Assembly: GCF_000212735.1 (NCBI RefSeq)
Contig: NC_015510.1
Coordinates: forward strand, 744,001 to 808,000
Direction of reading: 5' to 3'
DNA length: 64,000 nt
DNA from: Haliscomenobacter hydrossis DSM 1100
GTDB taxonomy: Bacteria > Bacteroidota > Bacteroidia > Chitinophagales > Saprospiraceae
Shown: positions 1-7,132 of the stretch, in pieces
How positions within the stretch are numbered: position 1 is the first letter of the stretch
Layout: the number at the start of each line of letters is the position of its first letter
Translations under genes and position numbers: made by a program
Notes under the pieces: generated by a model
Told to the model about the DNA's origin: nothing
Database searches by the model: none
The model's input: the letters and a program-made list of their open reading frames with translations, nothing else

Positions 1-1
1 C

Positions 2-1045
2 CGCGACCAGGGGCGAGACGGTTTTTACCGGGGCAAAACCGCTGACTTGGTAGCTGCCGAAATGCAACGCGGTGGCGGCTGGATTACAGCTGAAGACATG
101 GCCGATTACCACGCTGTGTGGCGCAAACCCATGTTGGGCAAATACCGGGGATACGACCTCATTTCGATGCCACCGCCTTCCAGCGGCGGCATTGCCTTGT
201 TCCAGTTGTTGGGTATGGTGGAACCTCATTCCTTTGCCAAAAATGGCTTTCATTCCCCCGAACACATCCACCTCTTTACCGAAGCCGAACGCCGGGTGTA
301 CGCCGACCGCGCCAAACACCTGGGCGATGCCGATTTTTACACCGTTCCAGTAGCCAATTTAGCGGACAGCCAATATATTCAACAGCGTTTTGCCAATTTT
401 GACCCCAACAAAGCCACGCCCAGTAGCGCCATAGAAGGGGGTGAATTCACGGGCAAGGAAAGCAAACAAACCACCCATTACAGCATTGTGGATGCCGAAG
501 GCAATGCCGTAGCCATCACCACCACCCTCAATGCGGGGTATGGTGCCCTGACCGTAGTGGGCGGTGCGGGCTTTTTGCTCAACAACGAAATGGACGACTT
601 CAGCGCCAAACCTGGCGTACCCAACCTGTATGGGGCCATTGGCGGCGATGCCAACGCCATTCTGCCCGGTAAACGCCCCTTGAGCAGCATGACACCTACC
701 ATCGTCACCAAGGACGGAAAACTCTTTATGGTAGTCGGCACCCCCGGCGGCACCACCATCATCACCTCCGTTTTCCAGGTCATCACCAACGTGATCGACT
801 TTGACATGGATATGACCGCCGCTACCCACGCCAAACGTTTCCACAGCCAATGGCTGCCGGATGAACTGTATCTGGAAAAAGGAGCTACCAACGAGGCTAC
901 CCGCAAAAAACTCCAGGCCATGGGCCACAAAGTGGTGGAATGGCCGGGGATCGGGCAGGTGGAATCCATCCTCGTCCGCAAAGACGGAAAATTGGAGGGC
1001 GCTGCCGATATACGGGCGAAAGATGATGCGGTAATGGGGTATTGA
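2..1045 (+). CDS. ggt: Gamma-glutamyltransferase, C-terminal part (5' end outside window)
   Basis: This enzyme cleaves gamma-glutamyl bonds (glutathione and gamma-glutamyl peptides), normally in the periplasm after self-cleavage into two subunits. The reading frame is open to the left edge, so the N-terminus and signal peptide are missing. Visible family marks are the PPPSSGG stretch of the large subunit, the T-T-H-Y-S start of the small subunit (the nucleophile Thr codon is at 470-472), PLSSMTPTIV near the oxyanion region, and GTPGGTTIITSVFQVI near the end. A TTG at 47 is only an internal codon, because the frame continues upstream with family-like sequence (DGFYRGKTAD). The gene ends at TGA, before a palindrome cluster. 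Identification is firm; the natural substrate is not known. Confidence 0.93.
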   Translation, partial: RDQGRDGFYRGKTADLVAAEMQRGGGWITAEDMADYHAVWRKPMLGKYRGYDLISMPPPSSGGIALFQLLGMVEPHSFAKNGFHSPEHIHLFTEAERRVYADRAKHLGDADFYTVPVANLADSQYIQQRFANFDPNKATPSSAIEGGEFTGKESKQTTHYSIVDAEGNAVAITTTLNAGYGALTVVGGAGFLLNNEMDDFSAKPGVPNLYGAIGGDANAILPGKRPLSSMTPTIVTKDGKLFMVVGTPGGTTIITSVFQVITNVIDFDMDMTAATHAKRFHSQWLPDELYLEKGATNEATRKKLQAMGHKVVEWPGIGQVESILVRKDGKLEGAADIRAKDDAVMGY

Positions 1046-1116
1046 CGTTATCGAAACCCAATTTCACAGACAAAACGTGAGTGTTAAATTCATCCTATTT
1101 ATAATCAAAAGAGGTG

Positions 1117-1258
1117 CGACTTCTCCGAAGTCGTAAAAACGCGCTGATACAAAATGCTACAAACGTGCGACTTCTCCGAAGTCGACCGAATGACCTCGGA
1201 GAGGTCACATGTTTGTAGAAAATATTGACCGTCATTGATTCCGACTTCGGAGAAGTCG
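1117..1258. repeat. Cluster of four 17-bp palindromes (CGACTTC-TCC-GAAGTCG family)
   Basis: Perfect palindromes with 7-bp arms and a 3-base centre lie at 1117-1133, 1168-1184, 1191-1207 and 1242-1258. The third unit (TGACCTC-GGA-GAGGTCA) differs in sequence but keeps both arms complementary. The cluster fills the gap between ggt and the acetyltransferase. It could form hairpins in DNA or RNA. No transposase is linked to it here. Confidence 0.85.
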
Positions 1259-1302
1259 TACAATATTGCCCGGTTAATTCAGAACTTACGCATTCAAAAT
1301 AC

Positions 1303-1794
1303 ATGTTGAAGATGACTCGTCAAACCATACCATCTGACTTCCATTACATCTATTCCCTCTACATGCATCGCTCCATAAACCCTTATCTCTTATACGAGTA
1401 CATGGACGAAGCAGCGTTCCAACCCATCTTTGATGACCTGCAAAGCAAAAACCTCTTGTACATCTTCGAACACGAAGGCCAAAAAGCGGGCATGTTCAAA
1501 CTGGTGCCGTTCGCCCACCGCACTTCGCACATTGCCTTTATAGGCGGAGTGGCCATCCACCCTGACTTTTCCGGCAAAGGTCTGGGCAAACAGATGTTTC
1601 GGGAAATCATCGAACGAGGTCGCAGCATGGGTATGTTGCGCCTTGAACTCAGTACCGCTACTGAAAATGTCCGAGCCCTCCGCCTGTACGAAAGTGTCGG
1701 TTTCGAAAAAGAAGGGGTGCTGCGCAAATACACCTGGCTGAAAAGTGAAAATCGTTTTCTAGATGAGGTGATGATGTCTTACCTTTATGCATAG
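1303..1794 (+). CDS. GNAT family N-acetyltransferase
   Basis: The product is a GCN5-related N-acetyltransferase of about 163 residues, expected to move an acetyl group from acetyl-CoA to an amine. The acetyl-CoA loop is seen as VAIHPDFSGKGLGKQM, followed by the typical LELSTATENVRALRLYESVGF segment and a C-terminal strand. The frame is open from 1225, but that stretch lies inside the palindrome cluster and does not look like protein, so the ATG at 1303 (or 1312) is the likely start. The substrate cannot be read from the sequence. It stands alone, followed by a 20-bp inverted repeat. Confidence 0.85.
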   Translation: MLKMTRQTIPSDFHYIYSLYMHRSINPYLLYEYMDEAAFQPIFDDLQSKNLLYIFEHEGQKAGMFKLVPFAHRTSHIAFIGGVAIHPDFSGKGLGKQMFREIIERGRSMGMLRLELSTATENVRALRLYESVGFEKEGVLRKYTWLKSENRFLDEVMMSYLYA

Positions 1795-1798
1795 AAAG

Positions 1799-1884
1799 TT
1801 GAAGAGTTTAGGGTTGAATAGTCGGATGCAAGGGTTCAAATCACGCGATCTGACTTTTCAACTTTTCAACACTAAACTCTTCAA
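1799..1884. repeat. Long imperfect hairpin between acetyltransferase and sigma factor
   Basis: Arms 1799-1818 and 1865-1884 are complementary over 20 bases with one mismatch (TTGAAGAGTTTAGG... against ...CTAAACTCTTCAA). The inside continues pairing (AGTCGGAT against ATCTGACT), so nearly the whole gap is one hairpin. A related sequence lies at about 9050-9147. Confidence 0.75.
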
Positions 1885-1902
1885 TTTCATTAATTTAAAC
1901 TT

Positions 1903-2448
1903 GTGAGCGAAAAACCCACCATTCTTTCCACTGTCAGGCGCTACAGCAACCAGCTGTTTCGCTTCATTCGTGGACGGGTACGCTCAGAGGAAGAAGCCGA
2001 AGACATCTTGCAGGATGTATGGGTACAACTCAGTCGCCTGAGTAACCTGGACGAGGTAGAAAGCCTCAGTGGTTGGCTGTACCAGGTGGCCCGTAACCGC
2101 ATCACCGACACCTACCGCAAAAAAGGCACCGAATCGCTGGATGACCTGACTTATGAAGACGAAGAGGGCAACCTGAATGTGAAGGAAATCCTGCTATCAG
2201 ACAGCCAATCCCCCGAAGACGCTTTTTTTAAAGAAATCTTCTGGGATGCGTTGATGAATGCCCTGGATGAACTACCAGAAAACCAGCGCCAGGTTTTTGT
2301 GTGGAACGAACTGGAAGACCTGACTTTGCAAGAAATTGCCGACAAGACCAACGAAAATTTAATAACCATCATCTCGCGCAAGCGCTACGCGGTGCAACAC
2401 CTGCGCCAAAGATTGCAAGCCTTGTACGATGAACTCAATAATGACTGA
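1903..2448 (+). CDS. ECF-type RNA polymerase sigma factor
   Basis: An extracytoplasmic-function sigma-70 factor of 181 residues that would direct RNA polymerase to a specific promoter set. Region 2 is visible as RFIRGRVRSEEEAEDILQDV near residues 17-40. Region 4 helix-turn-helix is near residues 125-165 (LPENQRQVFVWNELEDLTLQEIADKT). The start is a GTG at 1903. No anti-sigma factor with a zinc or FecR domain follows. Instead a small membrane protein starts 3 bases after the stop, so the two are probably co-transcribed and that protein is a candidate membrane partner. Confidence 0.9.
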   Translation: MSEKPTILSTVRRYSNQLFRFIRGRVRSEEEAEDILQDVWVQLSRLSNLDEVESLSGWLYQVARNRITDTYRKKGTESLDDLTYEDEEGNLNVKEILLSDSQSPEDAFFKEIFWDALMNALDELPENQRQVFVWNELEDLTLQEIADKTNENLITIISRKRYAVQHLRQRLQALYDELNND

Positions 2449-2451
2449 GCC

Positions 2452-2778
2452 ATGAACCGAAACTGGAAAAGAAAAGGTATGTTTTTCCTCTTAGCCCTCC
2501 CCGCTTTTTTCTTGCTAATGGGCTGGGTGGTGATGCTGTTGTGGAACAGCACCCTGGCCAGTATTGCGCCCGTGCAAACCATCAATTATTGGCAGGCCAT
2601 CGGATTGCTCATCTTGTCGCGCATCTTGTTTGGAGGTTTTCGTTTTGGTGGCCCCAGAGGCGGCGGTGGCGTAGGTCACCCCAAAGCCCAGCAATGGCGG
2701 GAAAAATGGATCAACATGAGCGACGAAGAACGGGAACGTTTCAAATCAGAATGGAAAAAACGTTGCAAGAACCCATGA
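2452..2778 (+). CDS. Small membrane protein, paralogue of the one at 3021
   Basis: An unrecognised 108-residue protein. It has two hydrophobic stretches (about residues 8-29 and 43-63), a glycine-rich link, and a charged tail INMSDEERERFKSEWKKRC. The tail resembles RSMSDEEYDAFRNKFSRGC in the protein at 3021, which suggests duplication. It begins 3 bases after the sigma factor stop. The final codons AAC-CCA-TGA lie in a copy of the CCCATGACTT repeat, so the repeat supplies the stop. Function unknown; a link to the sigma factor is inference from spacing. Confidence 0.7.
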   Translation: MNRNWKRKGMFFLLALPAFFLLMGWVVMLLWNSTLASIAPVQTINYWQAIGLLILSRILFGGFRFGGPRGGGGVGHPKAQQWREKWINMSDEERERFKSEWKKRCKNP

Positions 2779-2876
2779 CTTCGGAACCCATGACTTACTA
2801 ACCCATGACTTACTAACCCATGACTTTAGTCGTGGGTCTTCACAAACACCCCCCAACCCACGAATTCATTCGTGGG
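2770..2876. repeat. Palindromic repeats of the CCCAYGAMT...AKTCRTGGG family
   Basis: Three half-arms of ACCCATGACTT are followed by full 20-bp palindromes at 2817-2836 and 2857-2876. The two full units differ at paired positions (ACTTTAGT versus AATTCATT), so pairing is kept. Related copies lie at 26192-26333 and 28526-28583. Confidence 0.8.
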
Positions 2877-3020
2877 AAACAAAAAAATATCTCCCTTAAA
2901 ACCAACCAATTAAAAACAATATCAAAAAAATCCCATTTTTTTTAAAGTAATTTTCTCCCCTCTCCGTCTACCCAAATGTGACGCGAAATCACCGATTGTT
3001 AAAACTCAAAAGATAAAAAA

Positions 3021-3326
3021 ATGAAAGTGCTGTTTTTTGCACCAGCCCTGCTATTGTTCATGGGCTTGTGGCTGGTACCCTTTTTCCTGTTCAAAGCCTT
3101 CTTGATGTTTTTCATCGTTGGCGCAATCTTCAAATTTATGCTGCGGCACAGATGGCGCAGGCATTTTTGGGGCCATCAGGTCCCCGCATTTGCCGACCGC
3201 ATCCGCAGCATGAGCGATGAGGAATACGATGCTTTCCGCAACAAATTCAGCCGTGGATGTGGCGCGAGAAAGGTAGAGATTCAGGACAACGACAAACCTA
3301 GTTACAACGAGAAAGACCTGGTGTAG
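3021..3326 (+). CDS. Small membrane protein with C-terminal MSDEE motif
   Basis: A 101-residue protein of unknown function. The first 40 residues are strongly hydrophobic (one long or two short membrane segments), followed by a basic stretch RHRWRRHFWGH and the tail RSMSDEEYDAFRNKFSRGC shared with the protein at 2452. It lies after an AT-rich 140-bp gap likely to hold a promoter, and upstream of the Hsp20 gene. The context suggests a membrane-stress role, but nothing in the sequence proves it. Confidence 0.65.
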   Translation: MKVLFFAPALLLFMGLWLVPFFLFKAFLMFFIVGAIFKFMLRHRWRRHFWGHQVPAFADRIRSMSDEEYDAFRNKFSRGCGARKVEIQDNDKPSYNEKDLV

Positions 3327-3362
3327 GGGCATCCCTACGTGGATATCCCTCTGAAAGAGTAC

Positions 3363-3413
3363 GGGCGACCCTGTGTGGTCGCCCCAACGAAGGGCGACCA
3401 CACAGGGTCGCCC
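3363..3413. repeat. Perfect 22-bp inverted repeat (GGGCGACC...GGTCGCCC family)
   Basis: Arms 3363-3384 and 3392-3413 are perfect reverse complements with a 7-base loop, just upstream of the Hsp20 start. A diverged copy with 23-bp arms is at 42565-42629 and a single arm lies near 27255-27275. Confidence 0.85.
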
Positions 3414-3441
3414 ATACAATAACCTTCAAATTCAATACATT

Positions 3442-3873
3442 ATGCATTGGCAACACGCAATGGCCAAGTGGGCAAACTATGCCCCTCATCATCATCATGG
3501 TAAGCACCATGGCAGACACCAAGGCGGCGGCAACTTCCGTCGCGCCAAGTACAACATTCCCGCCAACGTGGCCGAGACGGATACTCATTATGAAATCCAC
3601 CTCTACTCCCTAGGCTACGACAAAGCCAACATCAGCATCACCGTGGTTGACGATGTGTTGTACGTAAGCGGTACCCGTGAAATCCCCGAGGATTACCGTC
3701 CCAATTTCATCCGGCAGGAATTCCCGATCAAATCATTTGAAAAAGAGTTCCACCTGAATGATGGCATCGATACCACCGGGATCGTGGCCAAACAGGAAGA
3801 AGGGGTACTGATCATCACCTTGCCGAAAAAGCTGGAAGCCCAGCGGCAGGAGCGAAAGGTGGATATTGGGTAA
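3442..3873 (+). CDS. Hsp20/alpha-crystallin family small heat shock protein
   Basis: An ATP-independent holdase chaperone of 143 residues. After a histidine-rich N-terminus (HHHHGKHHGRH) comes the alpha-crystallin domain: NIPANVAETDTHYEIHLYS, then DDVLYVSGTRE, the KSFEKEFHLND strand, and GVLIITLPK as the conserved closing motif. The frame is open from 3373, but that part is palindrome sequence, so ATG 3442 is chosen. It follows the small membrane proteins and the sigma factor, consistent with a stress-response cluster. A terminator-like hairpin follows. Confidence 0.92.
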   Translation: MHWQHAMAKWANYAPHHHHGKHHGRHQGGGNFRRAKYNIPANVAETDTHYEIHLYSLGYDKANISITVVDDVLYVSGTREIPEDYRPNFIRQEFPIKSFEKEFHLNDGIDTTGIVAKQEEGVLIITLPKKLEAQRQERKVDIG

Positions 3874-3920
3874 GGATATCCCTTTGTGGTTATCCAAACC
3901 GACTTTTGAATCAAAACAGT

Positions 3921-3953
3921 GGCAGTCTCGCGAGGGGCTGCCCTTTTTGTTTT
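3921..3953 (+). terminator. Putative intrinsic terminator after the Hsp20 gene
   Basis: GGCAG at 3921-3925 pairs with CTGCC at 3938-3942, followed by a T-rich run. The stem is short, so confidence is moderate. Confidence 0.5.
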
Positions 3954-4064
3954 GGGGCTTGGCGATTTTTTTATCCACAAAATCCAAGAATACTGTATTT
4001 TTGAGTAATAAAACTACCAAACTTCATGTGGATAACTTGGAGGGTTTGTAGATAATTTGGGATT

Positions 4065-5291
4065 ATGGAAGATGTTTTCGTTACAGAGTTAAAACTTAAA
4101 AAAGTTCGTCATCTGGAGAATCTGAGTATTTCGCTCTCCAAGGAGACTCCAAAACACCTCATTTTAACTGGAAAAAATGGGAGCGGAAAAACATCTGTTC
4201 TTAATGAAATCAAAGCCTTTTTTCAACAAATTGATGGCAAAACAATAACTAATCTGAAAAGTTGGAAAAAATACCGAAGTAGTCTTACTGACAAACAATT
4301 CTATTCGAATTATGATTATTCTATGGAATCTAATAAGGCGTTTAATGAGATAAAAGAAATTATCTCAAGCAACAACCGTAGTCAATCAGGAATAGAACTA
4401 ATATTTAATGCCAAAAATTTTATTGGTCCTTTTTTTCATGAAAATTTTATTTTTGCCTTTTTTGAGGCAAAAAGATTATCTGATTTCCGACAACCTTCTG
4501 GACCTAAAAAACTAGATATTAAAGATCACTATGGAATTGATGAAAAAGCGAATATCGAATTTGTGCAACACCTTATTAATTTACGGTATAATTACCTTGA
4601 AGCGAAGGAGAGTGGAAGACAAAAGATTGCCAATAATATTAATCAGTGGGTGGAAGGATTCGAAGCTTCTCTCAAAGAAATTTTCAGCGATGAAAGTTTA
4701 AAGTTGGTAATAGATAGTAAAAATTTTAAATACGACATAATAACTAAGGGCAGAGAGGTTTTTGATCTCAAAACTCTTTCAGATGGATTTTCTGCAATTA
4801 TCAACATTGTAACTGAGTTGATAATGAGAATGGAAAAAAAACATTCAAACGTTTATGATGCCCAAGGCCTCGTCCTCATCGACGAAATCGAAACCCATCT
4901 CCATATCGACTTGCAAAAGAAAATTCTCCCCTTTCTAACCAGCTTTTTTCCAAAAATTCAATTCATCGTAACAACTCATTCACCTTTCGTATTAACTTCG
5001 TTAGCAGATGCCATAATCTACGATCTGGAAAGTCAAGAGCCAATTGAAGACCTTTCTGGTTATTCGGTGGAAGCGATTATCGAGGGATATTTTGGTTCGG
5101 ATAAATATTCTGAGGCCTTAAAAGATAAAGTAGATGAATATGAGCAGTTGGCAAAAAAGGATGAACTTTCTTTCTCAGAGGAAAAAAGGTTCAAATCGCT
5201 CAAAAAATATTTTGACGATCTATCCGATGTCTTTGCTGAAGAGTTAAAGCTTAAAATCCAGCAAATTAGAATGCTCAAGCCAGTGAAATGA
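4065..5291 (+). CDS. ptuA: AAA/ABC-type ATPase, PtuA-like (Septu defence)
   Basis: An OLD/SMC-like ATPase of 408 residues. Walker A is GKNGSGKT at residues 36-43. The signature-like LKTLSDGFSAIINIV is near residue 245, Walker B LVLIDEIE near residue 270, and the TTHSPFVLTS histidine switch near residue 305. The C-terminal 80 residues are charged and helical. The next gene, an HNH nuclease, starts inside its stop codon (ATGA overlap at 5288-5291). In Septu systems PtuA is the ATPase that pairs with the PtuB nuclease to stop phage infection. The DNA is visibly more AT-rich than its surroundings, which suggests acquisition. Retron Ec78 uses the same pair, but no reverse transcriptase is adjacent here. 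Confidence 0.85.
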   Translation: MEDVFVTELKLKKVRHLENLSISLSKETPKHLILTGKNGSGKTSVLNEIKAFFQQIDGKTITNLKSWKKYRSSLTDKQFYSNYDYSMESNKAFNEIKEIISSNNRSQSGIELIFNAKNFIGPFFHENFIFAFFEAKRLSDFRQPSGPKKLDIKDHYGIDEKANIEFVQHLINLRYNYLEAKESGRQKIANNINQWVEGFEASLKEIFSDESLKLVIDSKNFKYDIITKGREVFDLKTLSDGFSAIINIVTELIMRMEKKHSNVYDAQGLVLIDEIETHLHIDLQKKILPFLTSFFPKIQFIVTTHSPFVLTSLADAIIYDLESQEPIEDLSGYSVEAIIEGYFGSDKYSEALKDKVDEYEQLAKKDELSFSEEKRFKSLKKYFDDLSDVFAEELKLKIQQIRMLKPVK

Positions 5292-5947
5292 TTAATGTTG
5301 AAAAATCGCAGCCTGCACCCGAGTGTCTGGCGCTGGAAAAATTGAAAAAAGATGGCGATTGTGGCTGTAAAGATGTGCGTTTACGCCTTAAACATGATTT
5401 TTTCAACAAGTGCTACATTTGTGAAGAAAAGGCTCCATCTTCTATTGCAATCGAACATTTCATCGCACATGAAGGTGATCTCAATCTAAAATTCGATTGG
5501 AATAACCTCTTCTTCGCTTGCACCCATTGTAACAACATCAAACACAACTCCTTCAATGACATTCTCAATTGTACTGATTTTTCAGAAATCATTACAGAAT
5601 GCCTTGAATTTCATTTCACTCCCTTCCCAGAAGAAAAAACCGCAATAATCCCCATAAAATCAAGCCCTAAAATTCTGAGAACTGCAGAATTCCTTATGAA
5701 AATATACAATGGAAAAACAACAAACCAAATCATTGAGGCCGATAACATACGTTCCAAACTAAGGAATGAAATCAGCCACTTTCTAGATGCCATAGAAGAT
5801 TATCAGCACTCTTTGCAAGAAAAATATCGACTAAAAATTAAGCAGTTATTGAGCCCAGAATCTGCATTTACTGCTTTTAAAATTTGGATTATCAAAAGCA
5901 GACCTGATTACATGATTCAATTTGGAGACCTACTTCCTTCGTTTTAA
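5288..5947 (+). CDS. ptuB: HNH endonuclease, PtuB-like (Septu defence)
   Basis: A 219-residue nuclease with a zinc-ribbon HNH core: C42-x2-C45, then I-E-H57 (the catalytic His position), N72/N73, and C78-x2-C81 with H86. The arrangement FDWNNLFFACTHCNN is typical of PtuB-type proteins. It shares four bases with the upstream ATPase gene, so the two are translated together. Known Septu biology implies DNA cleavage or nuclease toxicity upon phage infection; that role here is inferred. The gene ends 3 bases into the stop codon of the convergent epimerase gene. It is AT-rich like ptuA. Confidence 0.85.
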   Translation: MINVEKSQPAPECLALEKLKKDGDCGCKDVRLRLKHDFFNKCYICEEKAPSSIAIEHFIAHEGDLNLKFDWNNLFFACTHCNNIKHNSFNDILNCTDFSEIITECLEFHFTPFPEEKTAIIPIKSSPKILRTAEFLMKIYNGKTTNQIIEADNIRSKLRNEISHFLDAIEDYQHSLQEKYRLKIKQLLSPESAFTAFKIWIIKSRPDYMIQFGDLLPSF

Positions 5948-7011
5948 ATCAGCTCCAAGCCCAGCCCCGCCTTATCACTCGGCCACATGTACCCGTCTTC
6001 CAACACAAAACCGCCGCTCACCACATCCTGCGCCAGATCAAAACTACCGTCCAGGTCGATGTACTTCGTGTGCGGCTGCGCAAAGGCCACGTGTAGCGCC
6101 GCCGTAATACTCACGATGCTCTCGTCGTTGCAGCCCCACATCAGATCAATTCCAGCGGATTGCGCCACATTGGCGATTTCTTGCGCTGCTTGAATGCCCC
6201 CACATTTCATCAGTTTGATGTTGAAAATGCCACAACTCCGGTCGGGGGTAAGCAATTGATAGGCTGAGGTGAGTTGCAACAAACTTTCGTCCGCAGCAAT
6301 CTGGTCGCGCATGTCCGCCGGAAGGCCGATCAGCAGCGGCATATCCCCCACCTTGACGGGTTGTTCGACCAATTCGATCCGCAAGCGCTCGGTCAAGGCA
6401 TCAAAAAGCAACAAGTCTTTATAGGAATAACCCTGGTTGGGATCGACCCGAATGCCGATGTTGTAGCCAAAATGATCACGCAATTTCACCAGGCGTTCAA
6501 TGTCCATTTGCAAATTCTGCCCGAGTTTTACCTTCAAAATTTTAAAACCTGCATCCACAAATTCCCGGGCATCCTCCAGCGTTCCTTCCACGTCTTTGAT
6601 GCCGATGGTCACCGATGTGGGCAGTTTTTCAACCCTACGGCCCAAAAAATCAACAACTGACAGGCCAATCGACTGACAAAAAGCATCGTGCAAGGCCATG
6701 TCAAAAGCCGCCAGCGCAGCCGGGTATTTGGCAAAAGTGTCGCGAAACCATTTGATGTACACCTGGAACAATTTGATCGGTTTGCCCTCCAGCATTTTGA
6801 CGGGTTCTGATTGCAATACCGCCAAGGTGTGCTCCAGCGTTTCGCCCGTAACATGTTCCATCGGGCAAGCCGCACCAATGCCGCGGATGCCATTTTCGAG
6901 TTCAATCAGGATGAATATATTTTCCACCTCGGTGGTGGTTTGATAGGCAATGGTATAAGGTCGGGATAAAGCCAGGTTTTGCCGCCAGACTTCGATTGAT
7001 TTTATGTTCAT
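5944..7011 (-). CDS. Enolase-superfamily dipeptide epimerase / N-acyl amino acid racemase-like enzyme
   Basis: A 355-residue member of the mandelate racemase/muconate lactonizing family. The catalytic KxK is LKVKLG (about residue 160). Metal ligands are the Asp of RVDPNQGY, the Glu of VEQPV and the Asp of AADESL, and the second base is the Lys of FNIKLMKCGG. A late D-L-D motif (YIDLDGSF) is typical of Ala-Glu dipeptide epimerases, which recycle murein peptides. The related N-acetyl-D-glutamate racemase DgcA is another possibility, because a DUF1611/DgcN-like gene lies 6 kb away. It is convergent with the Septu-like unit, with stop codons overlapping. Confidence 0.85.
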   Translation of the reverse strand: MNIKSIEVWRQNLALSRPYTIAYQTTTEVENIFILIELENGIRGIGAACPMEHVTGETLEHTLAVLQSEPVKMLEGKPIKLFQVYIKWFRDTFAKYPAALAAFDMALHDAFCQSIGLSVVDFLGRRVEKLPTSVTIGIKDVEGTLEDAREFVDAGFKILKVKLGQNLQMDIERLVKLRDHFGYNIGIRVDPNQGYSYKDLLLFDALTERLRIELVEQPVKVGDMPLLIGLPADMRDQIAADESLLQLTSAYQLLTPDRSCGIFNIKLMKCGGIQAAQEIANVAQSAGIDLMWGCNDESIVSITAALHVAFAQPHTKYIDLDGSFDLAQDVVSGGFVLEDGYMWPSDKAGLGLELI

Positions 7012-7132
7012 GTGTATTTTAAGTTTTCTCTACCGCCACAAAATAGAAAGATTCTTGTTTTTTATCCAAAAAAAGAAACGCATTGCAGCGCATTGATTAA
7101 ATTAAAGGCCTGATCAAAAAAATCCTTTTTCT

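Noticed and set aside
4065..5947. Retron of the Ec78 type
   Set aside because: The ATPase/HNH pair is shared with such retrons, but no reverse transcriptase or msr/msd region is adjacent; the only reverse transcriptase in the window belongs to a group II intron 43 kb away.
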